Origin: Triglochin maritima
Taxonomy: Eukaryota; Streptophyta; Magnoliopsida; Alismatales; Juncaginaceae
NCBI GenBank assembly: GCA_963682175.1
Contig: OY821772.1
Span: forward strand, 19,522,743 to 19,586,742
DNA: 64,000 bases
Direction of reading: 5' to 3'
Part shown: positions 43,387-54,854 of the stretch, in pieces
Layout of the letters: the number at the start of each line of letters is the position of its first letter
Numbering within the stretch: position 1 is the stretch's first letter
Notes under the pieces: model-generated
Seen by the model: the letters and a program-made list of their open reading frames with translations, nothing else
Database searches by the model: none
What the model was told of the DNA's origin: nothing
Program-made: the position numbers and the translations under genes

Positions 43387-43542
43387 CCTAAATATACTTT
43401 AAGTACAGGTTAATTTAAAAACATGTTACCACATTTTTTATCTTATCTTCCTCCATTTTCTTCGCATCCTCACGTGTTTCTTGTAGGGAGTCATAGTATT
43501 TTATTGTATTGCCCAAGTAGTTTATAACACCTAACTGCTAGT
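43387..43542 (-). pseudogene. Ulp1-type protease gene, upstream exon (split from 27451-27800 by the LINE)
   Basis: The minus frame reads LGVINYLGNTIKYYDSL and continues with Glu/Lys-rich residues to IKN, followed by a possible GTAACATG donor at about 43422. The pattern (V-I-N...YYDSL) is the segment right after the catalytic His-Trp of Ulp1 proteases. The His itself would lie to the right but is replaced by an LTR starting at 43543. The LINE inserted in the following intron and the LTR inserted in or near the exon, so the gene is inactive. Confidence 0.6.
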
Positions 43543-43910
43543 TGATTGACATCATTTCATGCATTCATTTGTGTCTTATATCTTTTATCTTTCACCAAAA
43601 CAATGCTACGTAATGAGTTTTATATTTGAAGTTCTGGAATAAATAGGTTTGAAGAGAAGAAGCATAATAGCACCTAAAAGCAAGAAAAAAGACTGATTTG
43701 AGAGACTTATGGACTAAGATACAAGAGAGAGGGACCCAAATGCAAAACCAAAGGACCAATGAGCAAATGAAGAAACACCACACCATCATGGGGAGTATTT
43801 TAGCAATTCTATTCGGGTCGGAGCTCGAGCAACAGAATTAGACGCATTAAACATAAACAAAGACATCCAGAAAAGCCCACACGAAAGCCCAACGTGATCC
43901 AAACCCTGTA

Positions 43911-43947
43911 GACCGCCAATTGGCAGTCTGAAACTGCTATTTGGCAG
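43911..43947. promoter_or_regulatory. U3 palindrome pair of Athila-like LTR A
   Basis: GACCGCCAATTGGCAGTC (43911-43928) and CTGCTATTTGGCAG (43934-43947) lie 123-159 bp upstream of the TATA. The same type is found at this position in the other Athila-like LTRs. Confidence 0.7.
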
Positions 43948-44889
43948 TCCGGGTTGCTCCGGATCCGATGCGGTTTAGTCGGGTCGTGTATTAGAGTGTA
44001 TATAGTCTATTTCTGGTATATGTTTAGTCCCATACCGGGGGATTGTCCCGGATTACCTTTTTCTATGGCTATAAATAGAACTCTTCACATTCTATTGTAA
44101 TCACTACATACTTGGTGGCTATTCTTCCTACTTGAAGTGGAGCCTTGGAGCAAATACTGAAGTAGGAAGATGCTACTTGTATTGTAAGTCTGAAATCAAT
44201 AAAAATTTCCTTGTCATGTTGCTTCTTTTATGGTTCTTGCATGTTTAGCTTAATTGTCTTTTATTTAATCTAGTAGGCTTAGTTGATATGTTTTCCTATC
44301 ATAGTATAATAGTTAGTTTAATGGTTAGTGAGTAAAACCACTCCCCTTTGGGAAGTGTAGATGATACTTATATATGCAATTAAGCATCCAAAATACTTTA
44401 TTTTGAAATGTGTTGATTAATATGAATGTATACTTGCTTGTTAGAGTAGAATACTTCACTTGATGGGTTTTACCACAAATCTAAGACACCTCCCATGCTT
44501 GTTTAGGTTCTGAAATGATCAGCTTGTGTATATGAATGTTAATCAAATAGGTTAGTGATTGAATTGATGGGTTTTGCCATGACAAGTAGACACTACCTTC
44601 TTATTGCATGTGTGTAATCACTCCACCCCTAGGGGTCTCTCTCTTCCTGATTCATAGCTTAGTATTAAGTTCTCTTAGTTTTGTTTGAAGTAATCAGTAG
44701 TCGCTTTCCTTTGCATTTTCTTCTTAGTAGTTTAGTGTAGCGTAGATTAGTATAAACAAAACTCTTCCCCTTTTTTGTTGCAACTTGACTTCGTGCAAAC
44801 CATAGATTGCTCTCCTCCCCGTGGATCGACCCGTATTTGCCACGTCTTCACCGACGCCATGCACTTGTGGTAGTTTAAACGATTAAACA

Positions 44890-46020
44890 AGTTTTTAGCG
44901 CTGTTGTCGGGGAGGTGCCAATCCAGACTATGGTTTGGACGATTCGGGTGGAATTAATTTTTGTGTTGTAGTTTTGTTTCTTGCAGGAGACGCACACTAG
45001 GAAGGGAAAGCAGCTGGTGAAGTTTGGAAGCGACCTGAGACTTCAAGACCGCTAATCAGCGGCCTGAGACCGCCAACTGGCGGTCTGGTAATCTCATTTC
45101 ACCTTGTAATTTCTTTGCCTTGTTGCCATATTGATTTAGAAATCTGGGACTCAATTTTGCATGTTCTGACTATTATATTGCTTCCAAATTAATAATCAAT
45201 CTCCCTTTAAGCAACTTGGACCCTAAAACCCAAAGTAAAAGATTAGGCATTCTTTCTTGTTTAGGTCATACATAATGTACTCGACTTAGGCACGTAGATT
45301 GTCTTTTATTTTAGCTTTACTTTCAGTTGCTGAGTGCTAGCATGAGGTACGCATTTCCTACTCTCATTCATGCATTTCGTATGAACATGCATTAGTTAGT
45401 AGGAATTGCATTGCAACAAGTGTGAGTTGAGCGTTTGTTTGGAGAGTTGATTGCTAGATTAAGACTCCAAAACGCTACTAAGGAGGGGTTGTCCCATATA
45501 AGATAAGGTAGGGGATTTCGTCACCCTTCCCTTCGCCCCAAAAATCACACTAATCAAGAGCCTAATTTTAAAATCAAGTAGACATTGACCCTAAGGATCT
45601 CAGGCGCATTAGGAGAGTGATCCGGTCCCGACCGTCATGGCCTAATCGGCGTCGCCCACTCTGTCGATAGTAAGAGAGACGAGATCTCCGGATATTGACT
45701 CACTTGCTGGGCTTTGTAGTCCTCGTCATAGGGAGGTGAGGCGTGTTGAGGCCGTGTGACCTGGCAGTTAGGCGTCGTCTAGCTGTAAGGACCTATAACG
45801 ACCTTAGGATTGTTTGAGCATTGTTTGCTTGTGTGCTTCTACCGATACCCACCCGCCCTAGCATAAGGACTTCTTCCCTTCTCTCCTGAGTCATTCTCTC
45901 TCTTCTGTGTCCTCCCGTCTTCTACTCTACGCACATTCATTGTTAAAAAGAAAAAAAAAAGTTTTGGTTTGTGTGTGTGCACATTCATGCATGCTTGTGA
46001 AGGCATGAGACGAGAGTGGC
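44890..46020 (+). other. Untranslated leader of Athila-like element A
   Basis: The PBS region is at its left edge, followed by noncoding sequence without long frames. It contains two palindromes, GACCGCTAATCAGCGGCC (45047-45064) and GACCGCCAACTGGCGGTC (45068-45085), related to those in the LTR U3. The same leader occurs inverted at 52420-52939. Confidence 0.6.
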
Positions 46021-46022
46021 CG

Positions 46023-49000
46023 TTTGACGAGGCGTGTCGTCAACCCTGCTTCGGTAGTCGATTTCTCGACGCCTCCCTCATCTCGTGTCACACACAGTCC
46101 GGGTTCAATGGCTGCTCATTACCGCGAGGAGGAGCAGTTGTTGGACCCACATGTCCCACCTGTTCCACTTGTTTTTCCTGTTCTTGCTCCCATACCTCTC
46201 TGTGATCGATGCTACCCAAGCCGTACCGCTCTACCCTCATGCATCGTATTGCCAGAGGCGAATGGGAACCACTTTGAGGTCAAGCCTTAGTTTATTTCCA
46301 TGCTCCCTCACTTCACTGGGAAGGGTGACCCCTATATCTTTCTCAGGTAATTTGAGGAGGTCTGTGCTATGTTCAAGCTGCAACAACTCCATCCATCTTA
46401 GGCTTGTCCCCTTTGCACTGAAGGATGATGCCAAGAATTTATTGTACAGAAACCAGGCGAATGCCTTAAGGACTTGGGATGAGTTTCAATCTGCATTCCT
46501 CAAGAAGTACTTTCCAAATCATCAGACTCAAAAACTGAGGAACGAAATCAATTCGTTTTATCAGCATGAGACCGAATCATTCCATGCATACTTAGAGAGG
46601 TTCAATGAGATACTATCCTCATGCCCTCACCACGGCATCAAGTTGTGGTGCCTTTGTCAGATTGTCTACGAGGGTCTTCACATCCCGTCCCGTACGCTCA
46701 TTGAGTCCATGTGTTAAGGAGTGTTCTTAGGAAATGATGAAAGGGAGGCATGAGCTTTCCTAGAAGACCTCGCTGAGAAAACCATGCAGTGGGAGAGTGT
46801 GAGGGAACCCCAGCATCATCTAGCATAGGAGCGAGGATCGCAAATGAAAACTCGACTAGATCGGGTGCCACATTTGCTGTCGATACCACTACGGCCACCG
46901 ATGCGCGTATGACGGCCCTAATGCGCCGTATGGATTCGAATGAGCTCCAAAACCAGCACGATGTGTCACATGTGTCTGCATCTGGTCCAGTTCCATGTCA
47001 TCTATGTGGTAGGATAGGTCATATAGGGGGTGAGTGTGCATCCATTCCTCCTGAGTGGAACATGTCAATGCCATCTGTGATAGATCCATGAATGACCCAT
47101 ATTCATCATCATATAACCCTGGATAGAGGAACCACCCTGATTTTTCATGGAACCATAACAATGCCCCAGGTGGTCCTTCAAACTTTTCTCGACCACCTAA
47201 CCGACCACACCAACCTCCCATGCATTCGCAGTCTTATCAGTCACCCCAAAGTCAAAACACCAACCCACCAGGTTTCCCAAATTCTAACAACTTGGAAACC
47301 CAGTTTAATTCACTTGAGAACTTAACTCGTGGACTTGAGAACTCTATAAAAAGCTTTATGTCATCCACGAGTCAAGTGCTCACTTCGAATCAGTAGACCA
47401 TCAAATCTCTCGAGCTTCAGATGAGCCAATTGGCTCAGTATATACATGAGAGAAAGAGGGAGTCTGCCTAGCCAACCTGTGGCTAACCCCCGTGCTCAAC
47501 TTCACTCGAACATGCAAAATGCAAGTTCAAGACCATAGGGGGGCAAGTGAACTACGCGGAAGAACCTGTGGACCATGTATATGCCATTGTGACCCTGAGA
47601 AATGGGAAGCAGGTCAACAACCATGTTTCCTTGCCAGTAAATCCATCTATGCAGCCCCTTATGGGAATGATGGTGAGTAAGCGGCCGAGGGTGAGAGTAA
47701 TACACCAATGCCTCCTTCTCCGGCTCCGCATAAGACATAACTATCAAAAGCTCCTTATACTAGTAGGTTGTCTAAGAAACAGAGTGACAGTGTGATAAAA
47801 TGTTGGAGATATTTAAGAAAGTGAATGTCAAAATTCCTTTGTTAGACATGATTCAACAAATACCTCCCTATGCAAAATTCCTGAAGGATCTCTATGCGAC
47901 TAAGAGGAAAACCAACGTCCCTAGCAAAACCTTTTTGGCGGATAATGTGAGCTCGATCATTTCGAACCCAACATACGTAAAATTAAAGGACCCAGGTAGT
48001 CCAACAATTTAATGTATCATTGGGGACTCTCGCATTAATAATGTCTTATAGATATAGGGTCGGCGGTTAACCTCTTACCACCTTCTGTGTATCAACGATT
48101 AAGCCTAGGCAAGCTCAAGCCTACGAAAACAACTTTGCAGTTGGCTGATTGTTCGATCAAAGTCCCGTTGGGGGTCATTGAGGATGTCCTAATCAAGGTC
48201 GGTGATTTCATATTTCCTGTTGACTTCGTTGTCCTTGAGACTGAACCAATCAAGACTACCCACTCTCAGATTCCATTGATTTTGGGTAGACCTTTTTTGG
48301 CGATGTCAAATGCCGTGATCAATTGTCGTACTGGACTCATGAAATTGTCGTTCGGGAACTTGACCACGACATTCCATGTGTTCAATATGTCTAGGCAGCC
48401 GACATCTTTCGAGGACCCCATGGAAATTAATCTTATCCGGGACTTGGTAGAATAAATATAAGAAGAGTACCCCCTAATTCATGAAAATCTAAGTGCTTAC
48501 ATCATGGATGATTCCGATCACGAAGAGGACGAGGGCGAGTTGAGCAATGATGTGCATGCTATTCAGTACATGCGATCTCCTCCTATCTTACATCTCGAGC
48601 TAGATATCACGCCTCGCCTTGAGGAACCACCCACAATTGAGCTTAAAGAACTCCCTAAGGAACTGAAACACATTTTTCTTGGTCCTGACAGGTCATTTTC
48701 GGTGATTATTTCATCGATGTTGACTTGTGATCAGAAAGAACGTCTGATTCAAGTCCTAAAGGAGCACAAATCAGTCATTGGGTGGTCCTTGAAGGACATT
48801 AAAGGGATAAGTCTCAACGTCGTGCAACACCACATCTTTATGGAGGATGAGGCACGACCACGTCGCGACCCACAGAGGCGTTTAAATCCAGCCATGACAG
48901 AAGTAGTTAAGAAAGAGATCATCAAATGTTTAGATCATGACATCATTTTTCCCATTTCGGACAGTACTTGGGTAAGTCCTGTCCAGGTTGTGCCCAAGAA

Positions 49001-49928
49001 GTCGGGTATCACTGTTGTCCAGAATGACAATAATGAGCTTGTACCCACACGACTTCAAACTGGGTGGCGAGTTTGCATCGACTATAGGAAGTTGAACGCG
49101 GTCAAGCGTAAGGACCACTTCCCTCTACCTTTCATCGACCAGATGTTGGAGAGACTCGCTGGGCACGCCTATTACTGTTTCCTTGATGATTATTCGGGGT
49201 ACAATCAAATCCCAGTCGCCCCCAAAGACCAGGAAAACCACGGTCACTTGTCCTTTTGGGACGTTTGCTTATAGACTGATGTCCTTTGGACTATGCAATG
49301 CACCTGCAACATTCCAACGTTGCATGTTGAGTATCTTTTCCGATATGGTCGAGAACTTCCTTGAGATTTTCATGGATGATTTCTCGGTTCATGCACCTTC
49401 TTTGATGAGTGCTTGCACCACCTGAGCCTGGTTCTCAAGAGGTGTTTGGAAATGAACTTAGCCCTTAATTGGGAAAAGTGTCATTTCATGGTTACAAAAG
49501 GCATCGTTTTGGGTCACGTGGTATCTCGTGATGGTATCGAGGTGGATAAGGCAAAGATTGAGCTTATTTCTAAGCTTCCGCCACCCACCTCGATAAAAGA
49601 AATCTGGTCATTCCTTGGACACGCTGGTTTTTACTGGCGGTTTATTAAGGATTTCAGCAAGATAGCTCGCCCCTTGACGAGCTTGCTTGGTAAAGGTACC
49701 TCTTTTGAGTTCACACCCGAGTGCATGACTGCGTTTGAGTTTCTGAAGCGTGAGTTGACCTCCACTCCTATTATTAAGGCACCGATGTGGACTCTACCTT
49801 TTGAGTTGATGTGTGATGCATCTGACTATGTGATAGGAGCAGTTTTGGGTCAGAAAGTTGACAAATTGCCTCATGTGATCTACTATGCAAGTCGTACTCT
49901 CAATGACTATGGGAAAAGAGGGGAGAAG
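46023..49928 (+). pseudogene. Athila-like gag-pol (gag, protease, RT, start of RNase H), many frame breaks
   Basis: Gag spans about 46023-47090; the retrotrans_gag core reads IHLRLVPFALKDDAKNLL and FLKKYFPNHQTQKLRNEI, and a CHLCGRIGHIGGEC knuckle lies near 47000-47040. Protease is near 48052 (IDIGSAVNLLP, then LILGRPFLA). RT starts in 48504-49274 (WRVCIDYRKLNAV), shifts near 49215, and continues CPFGTFAYRLMSFGLCNAP with FMDDFSV at about 49370. Another shift is near 49405, then KCHFMVTKGIVLGHVVS and the RNase H start VIYYASRTLND. The FGLCNAPATFQRCM plus FMDDFSV combination is characteristic of Athila. Dead copy. Confidence 0.8.
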
Positions 49929-50319
49929 AAATTGATTACACTAAACTAGACTAAACTATGTTATGCTACATTAGTACGAAACAAACAAAGAAGATGAAAG
50001 CACGACACGAAATAAAACTAAACTAAATGACTAATAGAAGCAAGCTGGAAATCAGGAATGGAAACCCCTAAGGGGTGGAGTGTGTGTACACATGAAATAA
50101 GTGGTGATGAATGCATTCAATAGAGCACAAGTGTAGGTAGTGTTGCTATGCATAAGAAGTACCTCATGGCAAGACCTATCATCCAAATCACTAACCTAAG
50201 TGATTAATATGATCATGAACAAGTTTGTTATTAAGAACCTAAACAAGCATGAAATGTACATAAAGATTATGACAGAAACCATCAAGTTAAGTATTCTATT
50301 TAATTCAAACAAGCATACT

Positions 50320-51532
50320 GATGCATTGCATACATTGCATCATATGTCTTTTATTTAGATCACTTTTACATCAATAAATGCTACTAAGGTATGTGTTTAG
50401 TCTTATTTACAGAATACAGGGACCTGAATGCAATTTACCCACATCCCGAGCATAAACGCGTGCGAAAGACTCATTTCTATCATAAAGACCAAGCTCAAGA
50501 TTATCGGGTTTCAAATGAAATGTTTCCAAGCATAAAAGCATTCAAGACCTAATTACAAAAAGAACAAGGACTTGAGCACAAAAGTAGTCGGGGACTTAAT
50601 TGCAAAAAGACAAGGACCTAATTGCAATTCACGAGTTATTATGGAGAAAATCTAAAGAAAAATCAATGTGGATCTCCAAATATACGAAGGAATTAATCCG
50701 TAGCTCAAAAGAATGGAAAGAATCAATCCAGACGCGCAAAGGAGGGTCAAATCATACCATAAACACTCAGCAAAAATGCGGAATTAATCTGACGATATTG
50801 TGCGGCGTTTCCGCCGCACAACACATACACCATGCGGCGATTCTGCCACCCGCCTTGCAATCCGTGTGCTCCAATTTTGTCCAGTCGTGTCTGGACACGT
50901 GTAATCTCTAATTCTATACTTAGGTCTCTTGTAGCAACTATAAATAGCCCCGAGAACGATGTAATAAAGGTCCTTGGCCTTAGACCTAGTTTTTAGTTGT
51001 TGTTTTTATTCCTTAGTTTAATAAAATTCTGTCTTTTATTTATTGTGTTTTTATGTTTTCTTTTGTAATTCCTCTAGGACCCCTTCTTCCTCCCTCTATG
51101 AGTTTCTAACTCTTTCCAAAGGGTGGAGGTGACGGATTTAGGGTGAAGAGAAGATGAATGAATGTTATTATTTTAAGTTCGTGATTAGTATATTTTGATT
51201 ACTTGAGTTTATGTTAAATCATTTATCATGTAATGCTTCATAACTAACATGATTTATTATAAGTTTCTGAATTCTCTAATCTAAACCTTAAATCTAAACC
51301 TCCACCCGACGGAATTCATTTCTTTGTTCTTGTTTTAATTTTAATTGTTCTTGTTTCTTGCTTTAGATAATTAAAAATCAAAAATCTCAAAACCCAATTT
51401 ATTTCTTCTCTCCTTCTTCCCCTTAATCGAAAATCACACAAATAACAAGATCACTCCCTCCTTGTGTTCGACCCGTATTTGCCACGTCTTCATTGACGCC
51501 GTGCACTTGCGGTATAAATTTAATTCTCATCA
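50320..51532 (+). mobile_element. Solo LTR C (Athila-like family, different sequence)
   Basis: It runs TGATGCATTGC...TTCTCATCA, 1213 bp, flanked by the 5 bp duplication CATAC at 50315-50319 and 51533-51537. The TATA (TATAAATA) is at 50939-50946. It carries the hallmark TTCGACCCGTATTTGCC and GTGCACTTGCGG near its 3' end. Removing it rejoins the host LTR. The U3 hairpin at 50798-50821 is listed separately. Confidence 0.9.
50798..50821. promoter_or_regulatory. Perfect 10 bp inverted repeat in U3 of solo LTR C
   Basis: TTGTGCGGCG, TTTC, CGCCGCACAA: a perfect 10 bp stem with a 4 base loop, 118-141 bp upstream of the TATA. A half-related TGCGGCGATTCTGCC follows at about 50833. Confidence 0.85.
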
Positions 51533-52022
51533 CATACTCACATTTATCACATAAAACAACATATAGCATTCATTCCATTCTACATGACATGTAAAAACAT
51601 CAACTCTACCCCCAAAGGGGGATGGAACTACTCACACGTTATTATTCTAACATTCATATTAAGGAAAGAAAATATGTTAATTAATTCTACGAAGATTAAA
51701 ACAAACAAAGTTAACTAAGCATGCAAGAATTAAAAGAAACAACAGGAAACTAACAAAACATTCTTTATTGCTCACTCACATTACAAGTAACATCTCTCCA
51801 CTAGAGTTTTTGCTTCAACGCTTTACTCCAAGTAGAGAAAATGGCCACCAAGAGAGGAGATGCATTACAAAGGAGGAGGAAGAATTCTATTTATAGCCAT
51901 GAAAAAAGGTAACTCGGGACAATCCCCCAGTATGGTACTAATTGCATACTATAAATGGACATAAAACAACATAATCCATGACCCGAATAAGACACACATA
52001 ATTTGAGGCCATCTGGACCATT

Positions 52023-52053
52023 GATTGGCAATCGGGAGCCGTCAATTGGCGGT
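52023..52053. promoter_or_regulatory. U3 palindromes of the inverted type A LTR
   Basis: GATTGGCAATC (52023-52033) and GCCGTCAATTGGCGGT (52038-52053) lie 128-158 bp upstream (sense minus) of the TATA at 51895-51888. Confidence 0.7.
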
Positions 52054-52419
52054 TTGATGCCTCTGATCGAGTCTGGATTTTGGTGGCTCGGTTCTGGCTT
52101 GATTTCTTGATGTTTGATGAACCCGATTTGGTTGTTGATGGTTAGGCCTGGATCTAATTGCCAAAATACTCATCATGATGGTGTAGAGCTTCTTGATTTG
52201 TTCATTGGTCCTTTTGGTTTTACATATGGGTCCTTCTCTCTTGCATCTCAGTCCATAAGTCTTGCAACTTAGTATTTTTCATTGTTTTTAAGTCCTTTTT
52301 TAGTCTCTTCTTCTCAAACATGTTTATTCCTGAATCTTAAACATAAAACTCGTTAGCATTGCTTATGCTAACAATAAAGGATATAAGACACAAATATATG
52401 CATGATATGATGTCAATCA

Positions 52420-52939
52420 CTTACTAACTATTGCATGCTCTAACCATGCATGAATGAGAGAACGGGTGCACGTACCTCATGCCAGCAATCAACAACAAGA
52501 ATTTAAAGCAAATGAAAGACAATGTGCATGCAAGGTCTACAAGTGATGCATGACCTGGGTGGCAATTAGTCTAATCTTTTGCTTCGAGTTTTATGGTCAA
52601 AGTTGTCTTAAAAAAAGAGAATTGATTGGTTTCTTGATTGATATGTGAGAAATATAAATGTCAAAACATGGAAAATTGGGCTCCCAGATAACTATATTGA
52701 AAGTACAAACAGACCAATGAAATTAGGAAGCAAATGAAGCTCACCAAACCGCCAGTTGGCGATCCATGGACGCTGGTTGGCGGTCACTCTGATATTTTTA
52801 TTCCTCCAATTTCTCCAAGTACCTCCCTTTGATCCTTAGAATCGCTGAAACAAACCAAAACTAAAAACAAAAAATTAAATCCACTCCAATCGTCCAAACC
52901 AGAGTCTGAACAGAGCACCTCCCTGGCAACGGTGCCAAA
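52420..52939 (-). mobile_element. PBS and leader of Athila-like element B (inverted)
   Basis: On the minus strand GGCACCGTTGCCAGGGAGG (about 52935-52917) is the PBS-region sequence. The leader follows with palindromes at 52748-52763 and 52771-52785, then phrases matching the leader of element A (CTAGCATGAGGTACG type). It breaks at 52420, where the inverted type A LTR begins. Confidence 0.7.
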
Positions 52940-54488
52940 TACATAATTGAATCGTTTTAAATACCACAAGTGCACGACGTCGGTGAAGACGTGACAAATA
53001 AGGGTCGAGTCCATAAGGAGGTGTCTCAACTCTGGTTCTTTCGAAGTCAAGTGGAAAATGAGGGGAGAAGAACTTTGATTACACTAACTACACTAAACTA
53101 CGAAATATGATGAACCCCTAAAGGATAGAGTGTGAACACATATAAGGTGAGAGAAGTGATGAATGACGCATGTAAGCATGTATGTGTGTCATGTGTGTGT
53201 CTTCATACATAGGAAGTGTCTAAAGATGTCACAAAACCTATCAATCCATTCACACAACATATTAGCAATTACTACTTGATTATCATAAGACGAAGCTCAG
53301 CATGATAAGTGTCTAAAATTATGGCAAAACTAATAAAAAACCAGGAAGTCATGTGAAGAACAAAGCTAAGCATGGGAGGTGTTTGAAATTTATGACAAAA
53401 AACTCATCAAAACAAAGTTTCTTCAATCAATCAAGCAATTAAATGCTAATACAAACACACGACTAACATATAGCATATCCAACAAGAAATTTCAGCCAAT
53501 ACATATGAGGAAACTAAGGATGAGAAGTGTCTAAATCTTATGGCAAAACCCATCAAAATCTCCCAACATGTAGATGAATAAAACAAACCCGATGAACATA
53601 CAAACATTCAAGTCTACACAATCTAAATTTGTCAAACATTCAAAACCTCAAAACATAAATGTACATCATCTCCACCCCCCAAAGGGGGATGAAACTACGC
53701 TCTACTCATTAATCTAACAATCATATTAAGAAAAGGAAGACATTCTAATTATACTACGATTAAGAAAATAAATTCAAGCTAAACATACAAACATTAAAAA
53801 AATAACATGAAGATAAAACTTGAAGAATTATTTTATTTATATGACTCATATTACAAGTAGCATTCTTCTCCACTTGAGTTTTGCTACAAAGCTTACTCTA
53901 AGTAGAGAGAATGTCACAAAGTAATGGGTAGATTACAAAGAAGGAGGAAGAGTTCTATTTATAGGTTTGAAAAAAGGAAACTGGGGACAATCCCCAGATG
54001 TGGGACTAATGAAACATTACCAGTATAGACTTAAACACATAACTCATATCCACACGAACTCGGGTCGGATTCTGAGAAAAAAGGATCGCTAATTGGCGGT
54101 CATTTGTTCTTGGATCAGAGTCATTTTCGGATATGTTCTTTAGTGCTTCAATTCGTCACATGGGGTGCACTCGGATTGGTAATTAGAGTCTGGTTCAGAA
54201 TCTAATTGCCAAAATACTCCTAATGATGGTGCGGAGTTTCACAATTTGCTATTTGGTCCCTTCGGGTTACATGCAGGTCCTTCCCTCTTGCAGATGGGTC
54301 ATTGTGTATGACCGAGAGGTCCATTTTGCTTCATTTAAGTCTTTTTCTTACGTTTCAATCATTTTCTCTTCCCTTCTCTTCTTTATACCTAATACCTGAA
54401 AAATAACAACAAACACTCGAGTAGCACAATATTGGGGTAAAATTAAGGATATATAGCATGAATATGATGCATGATATGCTACTAATCA
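52940..54488 (-). mobile_element. Athila-like LTR B (5' LTR of the inverted element)
   Basis: Sense minus: start TGATTAGTAGCATATCATGC at 54488, TATA (TATAAATA) at 53964-53957, U3 palindrome ATCGCTAATTGGCGGT at 54085-54100, ending next to the PBS at about 52940. It is closely related to LTR D (54855-56467), to which it is inverted with 366 bp between. Confidence 0.8.
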
Positions 54489-54854
54489 GTCCTTAATTAA
54501 CTTACCTGAATGGTTCACTAGGTTTGGTGTATGGACTTGATACATATATAGAATCAGCCTGTAGGATTACCGTGTCCAATGATCGACAAAAATAGGTTCA
54601 TCGAGTTGGGTTGCTAGGTTGAATAATGCATCAATGTTTGGATTTTGTTGGTATATCCTCTGAAAACCCAAAGGAGACAACACTCCTCCTTCTTGGCAAC
54701 AAGAAGGTTTAACGTCTTATTGCACGTGCTAAGTGCAACCATGATTCATACGAAAGTGAGTTAGGATTTCCTTGCTTTTCATATGTTTTCCTTTCTTTTA
54801 TTTTTCTATTTCTTTGTTTTGCTTGGGACTAGCAAAGATAAGTGTGAGGGTATT
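54489..54854 (+). mobile_element. 3' internal end of Athila-like element D
   Basis: Noncoding, ending in TTGCTTGGGACTAGCAAAG and GTGTGAGGGTAT, the polypurine-type end typical of Athila internal regions just before the 3' LTR. Everything upstream of 54489 in this element is missing. Confidence 0.6.

Larger units (their letters stand above)
43543..49928 (+). mobile_element. Athila-like Ty3/gypsy retrotransposon A, 3' half lost
   Basis: The 5' LTR is 43543-44889 (TGATTGACATC...AAACGATTAAACA), with TATA (TATAAATA) at 44070-44077 and a U3 palindrome at 43911-43947. The PBS-region sequence AGCGCTGTTGTCGGGGAGG is near 44897. A leader of about 1.1 kb is followed by gag-protease-RT and the beginning of RNase H. 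At about 49928 it is fused to an inverted LTR, so integrase and the 3' LTR are missing. Confidence 0.8.
49929..52419 (-). mobile_element. Inverted Athila-like LTR (type A), split by solo LTR C
   Basis: Sense minus: it starts TGATTGACATCATATC at 52419, with TATA (TATAAATA) at 51895-51888 and U3 palindromes at 52023-52053. It continues left of the solo LTR to 49929, where it is truncated about 100 bp before its end and joined to the pol of element A through a GGGAAAA-GAGGGGAG microhomology. It appears inserted in the leader of element B. Confidence 0.75.
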
